This document shows, piece after piece, positions 11,406-23,479 of a DNA stretch of 64,000 nt; position 1 is the stretch's first letter, and each line of letters begins with the position of its first letter. The position numbers and the translations under genes are program-made. The notes beneath the pieces are model-generated. The model ran no database searches, was not told where the DNA came from, and worked only from the letters and a program-made list of their open reading frames with translations. Source of the stretch: Pegoplata infirma (lineage: Eukaryota > Arthropoda > Insecta > Diptera > Anthomyiidae). Location: the NCBI GenBank assembly GCA_963921195.1, contig OY992537.1, positions 50,430,313 through 50,494,312 of the forward strand. Direction: 5' to 3'.

Positions 11406-11930
11406 TATATTGTTGGACTGTATATTTTATAACAGAATTTTTTATTTAGTTCGGTTTGAGTCCATTTAAATTATTTCTGAGAAATAGTAATTGTTGTACA
11501 GTGAGAAAATCTGAAAAAAATCAAGTGACAACACAGGCTAAGTGGAGAAGTCGACAGCTTTCGGAAGATCATCAGCACTCCTTCGATTGACACCCACTTA
11601 ATGTGTGTCAGATTCAAATTAGCTATTTAAAAGAAACTTTTGAACAAATAGAATACCGGAATTATTTTTCACGTTGAATAACCCGTATATTCACATATTA
11701 TTCGTGGTGTATTCATTTGGCGATAACTTAATCAATCTCAACTTTTTACAGAGTTGTGTTTTTCTCATTGTCAACCCTTAGTAGGACTTTTCGAGTCTTG
11801 AAATTAGGTTTGAATTTTGGTTTCATATTTCTAATTTTTAGAAATATTACTTAATTGCAATTTACCTTATGAGTTGTGTTGTAATTTTGTTTATATATTG
11901 TTGGATTGTATATTTTATAACAGATTTTTT
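11406..11930. other. Flank with a 40-bp direct duplication
   Basis: The phrase TATATTGTTGGACTGTATAT with its continuation occurs at about 11407-11448 and again, with one or two changes, at 11891-11935, roughly 485 bp apart. The material between has no recognised element ends. The rest of the stretch shows nothing further. Confidence 0.5.
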
Positions 11931-12110
11931 TTATTTTTTTTTATAAATTTTTTTTTTATTAAAAATCAAATCATCAAAAACTTTTTTTTCTATTAATTTT
12001 TTTTTTTCACCAAAAATTGTGTTTTCATAAATTTTTTTTATCATAATTTTAGTTTTCATAAAAAAACTTTTTTTTCGATTTGGTTTCCAATTTTTTTACC
12101 AAAACTTCTT
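11931..12110. repeat. Degenerate (TTTTTTCATCAAAA)n minisatellite
   Basis: Irregular alternation of T-runs with CATCAAA, CATAAA and CACCAAA words. The same kind of array occurs at 18180-19220 (complementary strand), 42440-42725 and 43120-43660. Confidence 0.6.
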
Positions 12111-12960
12111 TATCACAAAGTCCAAGCTTTCGACATTAAAATGTTCCATTTGTTTAACAAATGTACAAAAAATAAGTAAGAGTGTTTAAGTCTTCGATGC
12201 AGAATCTTTTATACTCTCCAAAATGCAAAAGTTTATTCAAAAATCCCAAAAATTTGTGTAAACTTTTTAAAAATTCAAAATTTTGGTCGAAGGGCACTAC
12301 GGGTTAAATTATCGGCTTTGGCTCAAATTAAATTAAAATAAAAGAATGTATCAAGCTCTATGAATGGGTCGAGGGGAATAAATTTCGATTTTTTTTTTTA
12401 ATTTCTTGAGCGTAGGAAAAAACCGACATTTTTTGCATATTTCTAATAGCGATATCTCGAAAAAAGTTGGACTGATTTTAAAATTTTTTTTCTGTTCGTG
12501 TTCAGACATAAGATGAAACATAAGACGAAAATTTAACTAAATTTGAGCAAAATCTGATAATTTCAATCCGTCAAAATTTTAGAGTTTTACAAAACTTTTA
12601 GTAAACTCAAAAATTTTATCGAAGGGCTCCACAAGTTTAAATAATTTTATTAGGCTCAAATTTAGTTTTAGTTAAAGGAAGAATAATATTTGTTTTTTTA
12701 TCTATTTTTAAAAATTTCTTGAACGTATAAGAAAAATACCATTTTTGAAAATTGTTTGTAAAGTTTCAAAGTGCTATATCTCGAAAAGCGTTCAATCGAT
12801 TTGTGTTTAATAAATAACTTGCAACATTTTTTTATTTTTAAGAGTTTTGTTAAATTAAATTTGTTTAAACAAATATTTTTAATAACTTTTTTTGAAAGTC
12901 TGTTAATATTTTGTTGAAATACTCTCGTTTGCTTCATATAATCTATTACCGGAAAAACCG
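12111..12960. repeat. DINE-like end fragment and diverged flank
   Basis: From 12116 the sequence matches 42728-42860 and 43670-43790: a CAAGTC/TCCATTTGTTTA lead, a ..AAGTAAGAGTGT word, then GAATCTTTTATACTCTCCAAAATG. This is the ACAAGTGAGAGTGTTA...TATACCCTCC end arrangement of the DINE-like repeats. The rest up to 12960 is AT-rich with two phrases of the form 'ATATCTCGAAAA' and cannot be assigned. Confidence 0.5.
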
Positions 12961-13199
12961 GTCATTAAAAAGTTTTTTTTTTTTGTTGTGTTGCTTTTAT
13001 TTTGTCGAAAATTTCTATTTAAAAAAAAAATAAAAAGGTTTTACAAAAGTAAACTTGCAACTTTGTTATCGCATGCTTAGTAACAAACAAAACAAAGTCG
13101 GCTTATTGTATGTACTTTGTGCATTCGTGGAATGCAAACAAAAAATATTGGTAAAATGAAGTTTCTCTTGTCTTTTTCCTAGAAACCCACAACACAGAT

Positions 13200-13500
13200 A
13201 AAAATGAGTTGTTAGATCAAGCACGAAATACACCAGGTTGAGCATTATTTTAATTAAAAGTCATCTAATGAGGAAAATTGTTGGATCAAGCACGAAATTT
13301 GTAGGTCAGTCATTGACTGATCCTTGATTAAACCAATGCTTGATTTGAGTAATTTGTTAATTGTTATTTTTCTGCTATTTTTGATTAAACCAATGCTTGA
13401 TTTGAGTGAGCGGTTAATCAATAATTTTGTGTTATTTTTGATTAATCCAATGCTTGATCTGAGTGAATGGTTAATCATTATTTTACAGTTGTAATGTTTT
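13200..13500. repeat. 57-bp tandem repeat, three units
   Basis: GATTAAACCAATGCTTGATT recurs at 13326, 13383 and 13440, an exact 57-bp (19-codon) spacing. Because the period is a multiple of three, a minus-strand open frame (13254-13478) crosses all units and encodes a 19-residue repeat, but there is no other sign that it is a gene. Two copies of GTTGGATCAAGCACGAAAT lie just upstream. Confidence 0.7.
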
Positions 13501-13581
13501 TTGTCAGTCTTTTCAAATCTTTTGTTTATATTGTTTTTTTTGTGCTTTATATTATTTTGTTTTTTTTCGTCTTGTGTGCAT

Positions 13582-15660
13582 TAAGGGTGTTCTTATTTTT
13601 TTATTTCGGATTTTTGTGTTGCACTGGGCAGAATTTTGTTCCTTTGTCCTAAAAACTTAATAATAAAAAATTTGGAGTTAATCCGATAACTTTAAGTGGA
13701 CGCGGAAACGACCTGAAGTTTGAATAACGGATTACAAGGGGAAAAAATGACTTTTTACTCATTTTCTCAATTTTTTCGATATTTAAAGTTAAGTTTGAAT
13801 TCAAATGGTTAAAGAATTGTGATGTGGAGTTCATTACCTTTGTAATAAGGCAATAAAAACTAAAATCGGTTAAAAATCAGCCAAGTTATTACAACTGCCC
13901 CAGGCAACTAACGTGTGGCAGACCACTTGATCAAAGATTTCGAGTTCAATTTTTGAAATTGATTGAAATTATCTACTATAGCAACATTTTTTTATTCTTT
14001 ACTTTCCAATGTGCTAAGGTAATAGGTATTTTTCATATTGTGTTATGCTAACTTGTTTTAAATTAATGTTAAAAAGGTCCAAATTTTTCAGCCCTGTTTT
14101 CAAATCTCCAATTTTAAATTTTAATTTTTTAGGCAAATAAAATTTAAAAAATCGACCATTGGACCATAGGATTTTGTTAAGCACATATAAGGGAATAACA
14201 ATTACAAAAATTGTAGACATTCCTTTTTTCATTCGTCTAGTTTAGCGATTTTAATTCGGCGGATTTCGAGATAATAGTGATTTTGGTAACTTTTTTAGCT
14301 TTTAGTTAATTTTTTTATTTTTTTAACAAACTTCGTATGTTTTCTACCGAATTACTACAGATCAATATAGAAAACTTCAATTCCTTTAATCAAGGCAAAA
14401 TTGAGATATGAAAAATTGACCCAGTTCAAGGTCAAAGGTCAAATTTTAGAAGAATTTGAATTTTTAAGGATTTACAGATTTTTCGAGCGGATATTAATGA
14501 AACTCCTAAATATTATTTTAATAAGATGTAAAAATTAATGGCTTATAAAAATTCAGAACATTAACCCTTAAGTGCTGTTGGGGTCTATATGACCCTATGA
14601 AATAATATACTTATATTTTCTCCATTAAAAAAAAAAATATAGACCCCAATATCACTTATGGGTTAATTTTCCGAATTTTAATAATAAACCATTTATGTTT
14701 AGTCATATAAAAATAACATCAAGGAGTTTCATAAATATCCGCTCAAAAAAATTTTTAATCTTTAAAAATTGAAATTGTTCTCAAATTAGACCTTTGACCT
14801 TTAACTGGGTCAATTTTTCATATCTCAATTTTTCCCTGATTAAAGGAATTGAAGTATTCTATATTATTCTGTAGTAATTCGGTAGAAAACATATGAAGTT
14901 TGTTAAAAAAAATAAAAAAATTAACTAAAAGCTAAAAAAGTTACCAAAATCACTATTATCTTGAAATCCGCCGAAATAAAATCGCTAAACTAGACGAATG
15001 AAAAAAGGAATGTCTACCATTTCTGTAATTTTTATTCCCTTATATGTGCTAAACAAAATCCTATGGTCCAATGGTCGATTTTTTAAATTTTATTTGCCTA
15101 AAAAATTAAAATTTAAAATTGGAGATTTGAAAACAGGGCTGAAAAATTTGGACCTTTTTAACATTAATTTAAAACAAGTTAGCATAACACAATATGAAAA
15201 ATACCTATTACCTTAGCACATTGGGAAGTAAAGAATAAAAAAATGTTGCTATAGTAGATAATTTCAATCAATTTCAAAAATTGAACTCGAAATCTTTGAT
15301 CAAGTCGTCTGCCACATGTTAGTTGCCTGGGGCAGTTGTAATAACTTGGCTGATTTTTAACCGATTTTAGTTTTTATTGCCTTATTACAAAGGTAATGAA
15401 CTCCACATCACAATTCTGTAACCATTTGAATTCAAACTTAACTTAAAATATCGAAAAAATTGAGAAAATGAGTAAAAAGTCATTTTTTCCCCTTGTAATC
15501 CGTTATTCAAACTTCAGGTCGTTTCCGCGTCCACTTAAAGTTATCGGATTAACTCCAAATTTTTTATTATTAAGTTTTTAGTACAAAGGAACAAAATTCT
15601 GCCCAGTGCCAAGAAATTAAAACATTTTAAATTTTTCCCTTACTGTTAAGAACACCCTTA
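13582..15660. mobile_element. Long palindromic foldback element D, 8-bp TSD
   Basis: The element starts TAAGGGTGTTCTTA and ends with its reverse complement. Arms of about 1 kb pair almost throughout, with the centre near 14617, and the sequence is flanked on both sides by the 8-bp duplication GTGTGCAT (13574-13581 and 15661-15668). No transposase is recognisable. Each arm carries a mirrored 72-codon open frame (14014-14232 minus, 14998-15216 plus) that differs by only a few residues, as expected from matching arms. It belongs with the 21563-22887 element on terminal sequence and target. Palindromes with long arms and 7-9-bp duplications are known among P-superfamily Galileo and Foldback elements; assignment here is inference. 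Confidence 0.85.
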
Positions 15661-15668
15661 GTGTGCAT

Positions 15669-16720
15669 GCAAGTACTTTTCTATTTGACGACTAACGAAA
15701 ACTAAAACAAAAAACGCAACAGCGTTCATCGCATTGTTACTCAAAGCCTACTATGATGAGTTTTTTGTTTTTATGAATTTTTTTGTGAATTTTACAGATT
15801 TGAGCAAATGGTTAATTGATTCAAGTAAAATTTAATTGAATGTCAAATTTTAAGCTGAGCAAATATTTAATTGTTTTTTTCCATTGAATATTTTTTTCTG
15901 TGAACGATAGCAACATCATCAGCAGCAATAGCATTAGCACTTAACATTGTTGCAGGATATTAAATATTTTACAACGACAACAAGTTTCCAGGAATTTTAG
16001 TTGTAAGGGTATTAGAAGAAGAAGAAGAAGTTGTAAAATAAAATCATTAGCAAAAACACAGTTTAATTGTTAGAAAAAGTAAGTAAAAGATTTTATGAAA
16101 TAAAAAAAAACGTATACAAAGTTTAAAGATGGAATTCTAGAAAGCATCTAAATGGAAATGAAACTAATTCTAAATGAGATTTTTTTATTTTAACAAAACA
16201 AAAGTATTTGTAAGAATAATATTTTTTTATGTTGAATATGTGTGGCAGAATCAAATTATTTTAGAAATAAAACAATAATTTTTTTGTCTAAACGAAAATA
16301 TCAGATTCTGACTCTTTTTTCTTAAACAAAAATTCTCAGATACATTTTTCTGTAAGAAAAATCAAAGGTTCTGTAAAAAATCTTAGTTTCCGAGTCATTT
16401 TACAAAGAATTTGTGAATTTTTTTAAAAGGAAAAATATATCAGAGTCTGAGAAAATGGTGCTGTGCACAAATTATATTAGATTCTGGCACAGTAACGCGA
16501 CATTTTTTGTACCTTTGTTACTCAAATGAAAGATTTTTCTGTCCGAAAAAGGTCTGTACTTCGACCCAGGGGGTTTGGATATTAAAATATTATTAAAATA
16601 ATGAAAAATTGTATAACTGAAGCTCAAAAACATTAATAAGTAAGTTTGTTAAAAATTGTTCATACAAAAATTAACCCTAAAAATACCCCAAAAAAAATTT
16701 AAGCAAATCGTATAAAAAAA
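15669..16720. other. AT-rich sequence, short GAA run
   Basis: No open frame with coding character. A short (GAA)n run lies at about 16015-16031. The stretch 15800-15880 has loose similarity to the repeat unit at 13440-13490 on the other side of foldback D (GATTTGAGCAAATGGTTAAT). Confidence 0.4.
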
Positions 16721-17289
16721 CAAGTAAAAAAGTTAAATTTGGCCTTGCCGAATGTAGTGATACCCTCCACAATGTCAAAAAGATTACTGAAATTTTTTTT
16801 TTTAAAAGGAAACTACTTTTGAAAAAAAAAATTCCGTGAAAAAAAATTCCGCGAAAAAAAATCCGCAATTTTTTTATTTTTTTTGGCAAAAAGTATGTTC
16901 GTACTTGTTTAAATACCATTTGGTGTTTAATTATGTTCAAATATGTCAACCAGCAGCGGAATTAAAGCGCTTTGTATATTTAGGTTATGTTGAATGTACT
17001 AACATTTTTGAGGTGTCCTTACATTTTCGTTAATAACTTTTGAACCGCTGAACGGATTTCCATCGAATGCAATACCAAGCTTATCGGGAGAACTGAAAAT
17101 AAATATGTTAAGTTTCAGTCATCTCTGTGTAATATTTTGCCGTGATCACCATTTCCACAGACAGACAGACGGGCATCGCTAGAATGTCTTAAAATCGATC
17201 AGGGATCATGAATATATATACTTTATAGGGTCCCAGACCGATATTTCGATGAGTTACAAACGGAATAACAAACTTATATATACCCTCTA

Positions 17290-18031
17290 CACTCAAAATA
17301 ATTTGTAGGCAAAACAAATGAAAAACACATTTAAAACCAGTGCGTAAACAATTGAAAACCAATCCAGTAATTATTCATTTGTTTTAACAAACATTAACAT
17401 TTATTTTTTACTGTTGACAAAATTTTCTAAAATAAATAACATTAAACATTAAAAAATTACGTTTTTTTTTCATTCTTTTTTACCAACACATTCCAAAAAT
17501 ATAACCTACGAAAACATTAAAAATTAATGATTTCGTAGGTTATTTTTTACAATTTTCTATTGAAATATTTTTTAAAAATTTTTAATAAAATTTTGGGGAA
17601 TCGATCTCGCAATCAACTACATTCTGGCCAGACACTCTACCCATCGTGCCAAAGTCACTTAATACAAACATGTTTTTTCTATAAATAATTTTTGAATTTT
17701 TTTTCTTCAAAAAAATAACCTTCTTGTGTAGGTAAAGACTAATGATATCTCATTAAAAAATACCAGCAATTAAAAAAAAATTACTTACACAAATCATTAA
17801 AAATTTAAACAATAATCAGTAGTTTTTACTTACAGAACAAAAATAAATGACTTTAAAAATTAAATGTTAATGAAAGTCTTTATTTTTTAGTGTGTTATTT
17901 TTGAAACAAATGACAGAAGTAGTCATTATTAAAAACTGAACATCAATCAAATGTTTTTTTCTTTTAAAAACGTCTAAACGTAAAACTTTTTAAATAAACT
18001 ACAAACAGTTAATGACATAATTTTTTGAGTG
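17290..18031. mobile_element. TA-flanked MITE T1 (CACTCAAAA ends)
   Basis: The left end CACTCAAAATAATTTGTAGG and the right end, inverted, CACTCAAAAAATTATGTCAT match in the first nine bases and partly beyond. TA dinucleotides border both ends (17288-17289 and 18032-18033). The element sits in the terminal hairpin of a DINE copy, giving an empty-site check. It contains a strong hairpin near 17505-17543 (AACCTACGAAAA...TTTCGTAGGTT) and a tRNA-like region at 17597-17660. No coding region. Confidence 0.75.
17597..17660 (-). other. tRNA-like (Pol III box) sequence inside T1
   Basis: On the minus strand the stretch reads TGGCACGATGGGTAGAG, close to a tRNA A box, and about 35 bases later GAGATCGATTCCCC, close to a B box (GGTTCGANTCC). 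Acceptor and T stems do not pair well, so it is not a functional tRNA gene. A second tRNA-like block lies in the related element at 53747-54408. Confidence 0.5.
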
Positions 18032-18179
18032 TATTACTAACAATAAGTTAAGGGTATAAAAAAACAAGCGCCATATTGGAGTTTGAAATATTAATACCGG
18101 ATTCGTATTTAGCGACCCGTAAAACTCAAGAGTATGAAATTTAACTGGAATCTGATAACTTTAAAAAATCAAATGCCAA

Positions 18180-19220
18180 ATAAAAATTTTGTTGGAACAA
18201 ATTTTTTTCGAAAAAAAATTTTTTTGATGAAAAAAAATTTATTAAAAAAATTTCAAAATTAAATTTTTGAAAAAAAAAAACAAGTAAGAAAATTTTAGTC
18301 GGTCAAGACCGAACATATAATACCCTTCACCACAGTATCCCAGAAAAAGGGTCCCGGCAAATGGGTACCATGGACCGATTAGATCTATATTTTGTCAAAT
18401 CTTTAATAAGTGCCAAAAACACTCACAAATCAAATTTGAGTGAAATAGGTTTCTATTTGTTGACAATAAACCGCTTTAACTGAATATCGGGCGAAATTTT
18501 CACATGGGGCCTAAATCCAAAACTGGTCCGATGATAATCCGATTTGATAAGGTTATTAAAGTATGTGTTTAACATACACAGACAATATTTTATTTAAATA
18601 TTTTCTATTTTCATGAAATTTTAAAGACTTATGTGAAGATCGGGAAGGTGGTTTGTATGGGGGCTACAAGAAGAACTAGTCCGATTACTTCAAAATTCGG
18701 AATGGTGATTTGTGAAAACAAAGCACGTTTACCTTCCATATTTTGAAATGATACCTATTATAATACGGTTACTAGAGTCACTTGAGTCAAAACTTAAGAG
18801 GACCTTTGTATGGGGGCTACTTCTAAATATGGACCGGTCTTTTCCAATTTCAATAGGCTTCGTCCTATTGAGTCGATCGGTATACTTAAAGGTGGGTCTA
18901 GGACCAATATTTCGGGTAGTTACAAACATCAGCACAAACTCATTATACCCTATACCACAGTGTGGTGTAGGGTATAAAAAAAATTGATGAAAAAAAAATT
19001 TATGAAAAAAAAAATTGCTAAAAAAAAAATTGATGAAACAATTGTTGATGAAAAAAAATTTTCAAAGAAAAAAAATTTTGATAAAAAAAAATTTTTGATG
19101 AAAAAAAAGTTAAAAAAAAGAAAGGTTTTAAATAAGAAAAAAGCTTTTGATACAAATTTTTTGATGAAAAAAATATTTTTTTTTTTTATGAAAAAAAATT
19201 TTGATAAAAAATAATTATAT
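18180..19220. repeat. Degenerate (GATGAAAAAAAATTTT)n array, split
   Basis: GATGAAAAAAAATTT-like words recur at 18180-18275 and again at 18976-19220, on both sides of the DINE-like copy at 18281-18976, which appears to have inserted into the array. The 76-codon Lys-rich open frame at 18984-19214 is just this repeat translated. Confidence 0.65.
18281..18976 (-). mobile_element. DINE-like element E, copy 1
   Basis: On the minus strand it starts with the hairpin TATACCCTACACCAC...GGGTATA, continues with GAGTTTGTGCTGATGTTTGT, an ACCGATCGACT phrase, and ends TGGTCGGTCTTGACCGAC...TTACTTGTT. The order is the same in copies 2 (24855-25688) and 3 (26455-28876). Copy 1 lacks the GTCC/GTCT microsatellite part that copy 2 has. 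A 91-codon open frame (18712-18987) and its antisense partner are chance frames. Confidence 0.75.
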
Positions 19221-19531
19221 TACATTTTACAGATATTACACTGTGCTACAGTGGAAAAATAGTTTTGATGTAATATAGTATAGGTTGTTGGGTTTGTCGA
19301 GTAGATCACAAAGATGTCCATTAAACTTGCAAGACAACTCGAAATTTTAGATTTATTGCCAAAAAAACGTTTTTTGGTACTTTACTCACTAAACCTCCTG
19401 TTATTCAATACATTATTAATAGATTTAAAATTTTTTAACTGTTTTGGATAGAAGAAGAATAGGGCTTTCCATATGTGTGAATAGGTCTATACATATAAGA
19501 AAGATATCTATTGATTTTTTCAATCATATAT

Positions 19532-19944
19532 AATTGCTGTGTTTTTCAATTAGTGGATTTATTTTCGGATTAATCTTATTTAGTTTAAAATAAATATTTT
19601 AATATGCCAATACAAATTTGGAACATTTTTTTCCGTAATCTACGATAAATTAGAAATTATAATCTGAAAAATTAAAAAAAAATCTGGAAAATTAAAAAAG
19701 TTATAATTTAATCAAAATTAATCCAAAGTGGTCTTATTAAATCCTAAAATTTAATTGGATAAATTTTGATATAACTTTTTTCATTTTCAAAATTTGTTTA
19801 TTATTTTATCGGACTATAATTGCTAATTTATCATAGATTACGGAAAAAAATATTCCAAATTTGTTTTGGCATGTTAAAATATTTATTTCAAACTAAATAT
19901 GATTAATCCGAAAATAAATCCACTTATTGAAAAACACAGCAAAT
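19532..19944. mobile_element. Palindromic MITE, about 410 bp
   Basis: The left end ATTGCTGTGTTTTTCAATTA is repeated inverted at the right (ATTTGCTGTGTTTTTCAATA). Most of the 200-bp arms pair, including GGATTTATTTTCGGATTAAT, with the centre near 19738. No coding region. Target duplication unclear. Confidence 0.75.
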
Positions 19945-20256
19945 GTTTTTGTTATTTGTTGAAAACGTCTCGAGTTTATCTGTTTCTGCTATAGTTCGTC
20001 GAACAACCTTTATATTTTTTTACGTATTCTTAAAGAAAATTTATTTCTAAATACGATGAGCTCTATCCTGAAAAAATCGAATATTAATTGACACAGTTGT
20101 GATAATTTATCAAAAAAAGCATATTAAGGTTTTGCGGAAAATCGATGATCGGATTACACAGGCAAAAAAAATAAATTAAAAAAAAGAGGTCATGTATAAA
20201 ATTTGTAAAGGTTTTTGGCGCTTTGAATCCGAATCTGGCCTTAGAATTGCTCTATA

Positions 20257-21015
20257 CACTTAAAAAGATAAAACTGTAAAAAAGTTTGCAAACCTACAAG
20301 AAAATTTGCTGATTTTGAACCCACAATTTTTTTTTTGTAAACTTAGCAAAAATTAGTTAACTGAAAATTTGTTATTTCAACTTAGTTCATACACATTTGG
20401 GGACCCCATTGGGTTTGGAAACGATAGGTCCAGACCTGGATGGGCCTAGACCTAGTTGGGTTCCTCAAAAATCGTCATAGTTTTTGATCCAAAATTTGTG
20501 TCCTTTTCGCTTTTCCTTGCTTAGTTTTTGAGATACGTGATTTTAGAGGACCACTTGGGTTTTGAGAATTAAAAAACTAGATAACTTCAAAAGTATTACT
20601 CGGAGAGCTTTTGGTTATTTTGCGGTCTTGTTCTACGTGTTGACCTACAAAAATACTTTTGGACTTTTTGTTGTGTCGGCAATATTTACTGAGAGCATTT
20701 TAAAGTTTTCGGATCCAAAGTTAGGACCCATTAGGGACCACACATATGAAGAGGACCGGCGAGAGAAGCCCGAGAACCAAAAATGGCCGACACAACAAAA
20801 AGTCCAAAAGCATTTTTCTAGCTCTCAACACATAGAACAAGACCGCAAAATAACAAAAAGCTCTCCGAGTAATGTTTTTGAAGTTATCGAGTTTTTTTTT
20901 TTTTTTTAATTCTCAAAACCCCAGTGGTCCCCTAAAATTGTGGGTTCAAAATCAGATAATTTTCCTGTAGGTTTACAAGCTTTTTTTGCTAACATTACAG
21001 TTTTTTTTTTGAGTG
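20257..21015. mobile_element. TA-flanked palindromic element T3
   Basis: The left end CACTTAAAAAGATAAAACTG and the right end, inverted, CACTCAAAAAAAAAAACTGT share the TIR of T1 and T2, with TA on both sides (20255-20256 and 21016-21017). The arms pair up to a centre near 20735. The left arm has about 215 bp (roughly 20327-20543) with no partner on the right. A 115-codon open frame (20562-20909) runs through the stem and is probably not a gene. Confidence 0.7.
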
Positions 21016-21017
21016 TA

Positions 21018-21554
21018 TAATAATATCTCTTATGACACATAATAAGACATTTAATCACTTAAAAACAGCTTAATTATAAAATAAACAACAACAAAAAAAC
21101 TAATTAAATTTCCAGATAAATAAAACCTACATTTAATTAAAAATCATAGAATTTTAAAGCCACTGTGCTACAAAAACACCCACGCTAAACACACCACACG
21201 TATACTTTAACATCCTCTTACTCTTGCCACAACAATTGCTAATTTTTCTCTTTGAGTGCAAATGAAATTAATGCTCTTTGAGTGAATTGTGGACACTAAC
21301 ACACGTACACGTAAAAGCACATTTTTTTCAGTAGAAAAATAAAACAAAAACGGATGCTCACAATTGTGCAAAGAATTTTCAATACATAAACAAAGTGTGT
21401 TAATGTGTGCAACTGGGAATATAAATCAACACACAGGCAGTGTTTATATGTGTAAGTGAAATATGTATACATGTATGCAATGTGGGTGATGTCAAAGTAT
21501 ATATTCAATATGTATGTATATATAAAAAGAAAGTGTTAGTATGTGAGAGCGAGT
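21018..21554. other. Possible host non-coding DNA with GT/CA-rich words
   Basis: Contains CACACCACACGTATAC, GTGTGTTAATGTGTGCAAC and ATGTATGTATATATAAA words. The style continues on the far side of the palindrome at 22896-23110. No gene recognised. Confidence 0.4.
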
Positions 21555-21562
21555 GTGTGTAT

Positions 21563-22887
21563 TAGAGGTGTCCTTAAAAACAAAAATCACAATTTTATAC
21601 CTGGTAGGGCCCTATATTGTTCTTTAGTATCTAAAAATGAGTGAGCCAAAATTTGGGGACAATCGGCTAAAAATAACTCGTGCCGAAAATGGATTGAAGT
21701 TTTGGGACATTCTTATATGAACGAAAAATGCTTTTTTTCCAGTTTTTGGAAAAATATTGGTATTTGATATTTTTTGTTAAATTTTTTGTGAAATAATATG
21801 AAAATGGTATTAAATTACTTTTCCAAAACGACTAAAAAAATTAAAATCGTATGAAAAATAAGCATTTTACGCATACATGCCCCAGACCATTGTATGATTT
21901 TTAAAGCCAGAATTTCAAAATTTTCAAAATTTTTAGGCAAAACAATAATAAAAATTTAATTTTACTTTATGATCAAATTGAAAACATGTTTATGATTAAA
22001 AATAGCAGATATGGTAGTCAAGCTTTTTTTTTATTTAGCGCGGGTAGTGATAAAATTTCCGCGGATTCCAAATAAAATGCGTTTTTCTACAATAATTAAG
22101 CAAATTTTTGAAAATTTGTGCTCTATTGTACGGATCGAAGTGTAAAACGTAAATTCTGTAACTTTTGAGAAATCGGATATACGCAGATATTTTGTATTAT
22201 AGAAATGTATAACGTCTCAAATTTGTCATTTCACCTCGACGAAAAGGGGTTAAAGATGCCCGATTTCTCAAAAAATTTACAGAATTTATGTATTTCACAT
22301 CGTATAATACAATACAGAAAATTGTTTCCCATATTTGCTAAATTATTTTAGAAAAATACATTTTCTTTGGAATCCGCGGAAATTATATCACTACCCACGC
22401 CAAATGAAAAAAAAGTTAGACTACCATATCTGTTAGTTTTTATCTATAACATGTATTTAATATAATTATAAAGTAAAATTTAATTTTTTTTATTTTTTTG
22501 CCTAAAAATTTTGAAAATTTTCAAATTTTGGCTTTAAAAACAATGCAATGGTCTGGGGCATGTATGCGTAAAATGCTTATTTTTTATCCGATTTGAATTT
22601 CTTTAAGCTTTTTGGAAAGGTAATTTATTACCATTTTCATATTATTTAACAAAAAAATTAACAAAAAATAACATATACCTATATTTTTCAAAAAACTGGA
22701 AAAAACGTGTTTTTTCATCAGATAAGAGTGACCCAAAACTTCAATCCATTTTCGGCACGAGATATTTTAATCCGATTGTCTCCAAATTTTGGCTCACTCA
22801 TTTTTGGATACTAAACTACAACTTAGGACCCTACCACGTATTAAAAAGTGATTTTGAAAAATTACCTTAGTGGTTAGGACACCTTTA
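21563..22887. mobile_element. Long palindromic foldback element, 8-bp TSD
   Basis: Starts TAGAGGTGTCCTTA and ends with the complement of TAAAGGTGTCCTAA. Arms of about 650 bp pair almost fully around a centre near 22225. The 8-bp duplication GTGTGTAT borders it (21555-21562 and 22888-22895). Terminal pattern and target are close to those of the 13582-15660 element (TAAGGGTGTTCTTA, GTGTGCAT), which suggests one family with different interiors. No transposase frame was seen. Confidence 0.85.
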
Positions 22888-22895
22888 GTGTGTAT

Positions 22896-23415
22896 TTGTG
22901 TTAATACATGTGAATTAAAGCTGGTATCAGCTTGTTGTAGTACTACAAGAGAATACGAGTATTTTAGCAACACAATAATGATGAATATGATGATGATGTT
23001 GTTGTTTGGGGATTTCTTCTTTCTTTTACCACTCATCAGGACAGCATCATTATTAAATGTGGGTGTGCGTGTGTGTGTAAGTATATATATGAGTGTGTTT
23101 ACTTGTTTGTTTTTAATAGGACTGATACATAAGATAATTTAAATTTTGTATTATTTATCAAAATGGTACCAAATATATTGTTCACACCATTTGTTTCTGT
23201 AAAGACATTTGGACTCATTCTCGTATTATATTAGTTCAGGAGGAAGCGACATGATTTTCTCGATTATTTTGATTCGGCTGATTTTCAGCGAACCACGGGG
23301 GGCTAGCTAGGAGACCCCATCAAAAGTGCAAAAAAGTGAAATCATTTTAATAAAGCACAAATTTTTATATATAATGCAAAAAATATTCCAAAAACAACCG
23401 TCAGCTGGCGCTCTT
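22896..23415. other. Unassigned sequence
   Basis: Contains a GTGTGCGTGTGTGTGTAAG run near 23060 and a short GATGATGATGTTGTTG tract near 22985. No coding or mobile feature could be supported; probably the ancestral host sequence around the palindrome. Confidence 0.35.
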
Positions 23416-23479
23416 ACGGGGGCACAATATTTTACGTCAGCGCACATAGACTCTGAGGGCCGTTGTGATACCACGGGAC

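Larger units (their letters stand above)
16721..18058 (-). mobile_element. DINE-1/Helentron-like copy, interrupted
   Basis: Reading on the minus strand, the element begins in the hairpin TATACCCT...AGGGTATA (18058 back to about 17280), passes CATCGAAATATCGGTC-type sequence, a short GTCTGTCTGT tract and a GTTCAAAAGTTAT stretch, and ends GGCAAGGCC...CTTGTTT near 16721. The hairpin is split by the TA-flanked element at 17290-18031: joining the sequence on both sides of that insertion restores the TATACCCTCTA...AAGGGTATA terminus. DINE-like elements are non-autonomous rolling-circle transposons, so no protein is expected. Confidence 0.75.

Noticed and set aside
14014..15216. Duplicate 72-codon frames (14014-14232 and 14998-15216) as a paired gene
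   Set aside because: Same reason: arms of the 13582-15660 palindrome. Composition is AT-rich Lys/Asn/Leu/Phe without motif.
16015..16031. GAA-rich run as a purine-rich regulatory site
   Set aside because: A short microsatellite; no evidence of function.
17597..17660. Functional tRNA gene
   Set aside because: B-box only partly matched, T stem and acceptor stem do not close, and it lies inside a MITE.
18984..19214. Lys-rich 76-residue protein
   Set aside because: It is the GATGAAAA minisatellite in translation.
20562..20909. 115-codon gene
   Set aside because: The frame spans the stem of palindrome T3; both halves are complementary, so the reading frame is by chance.
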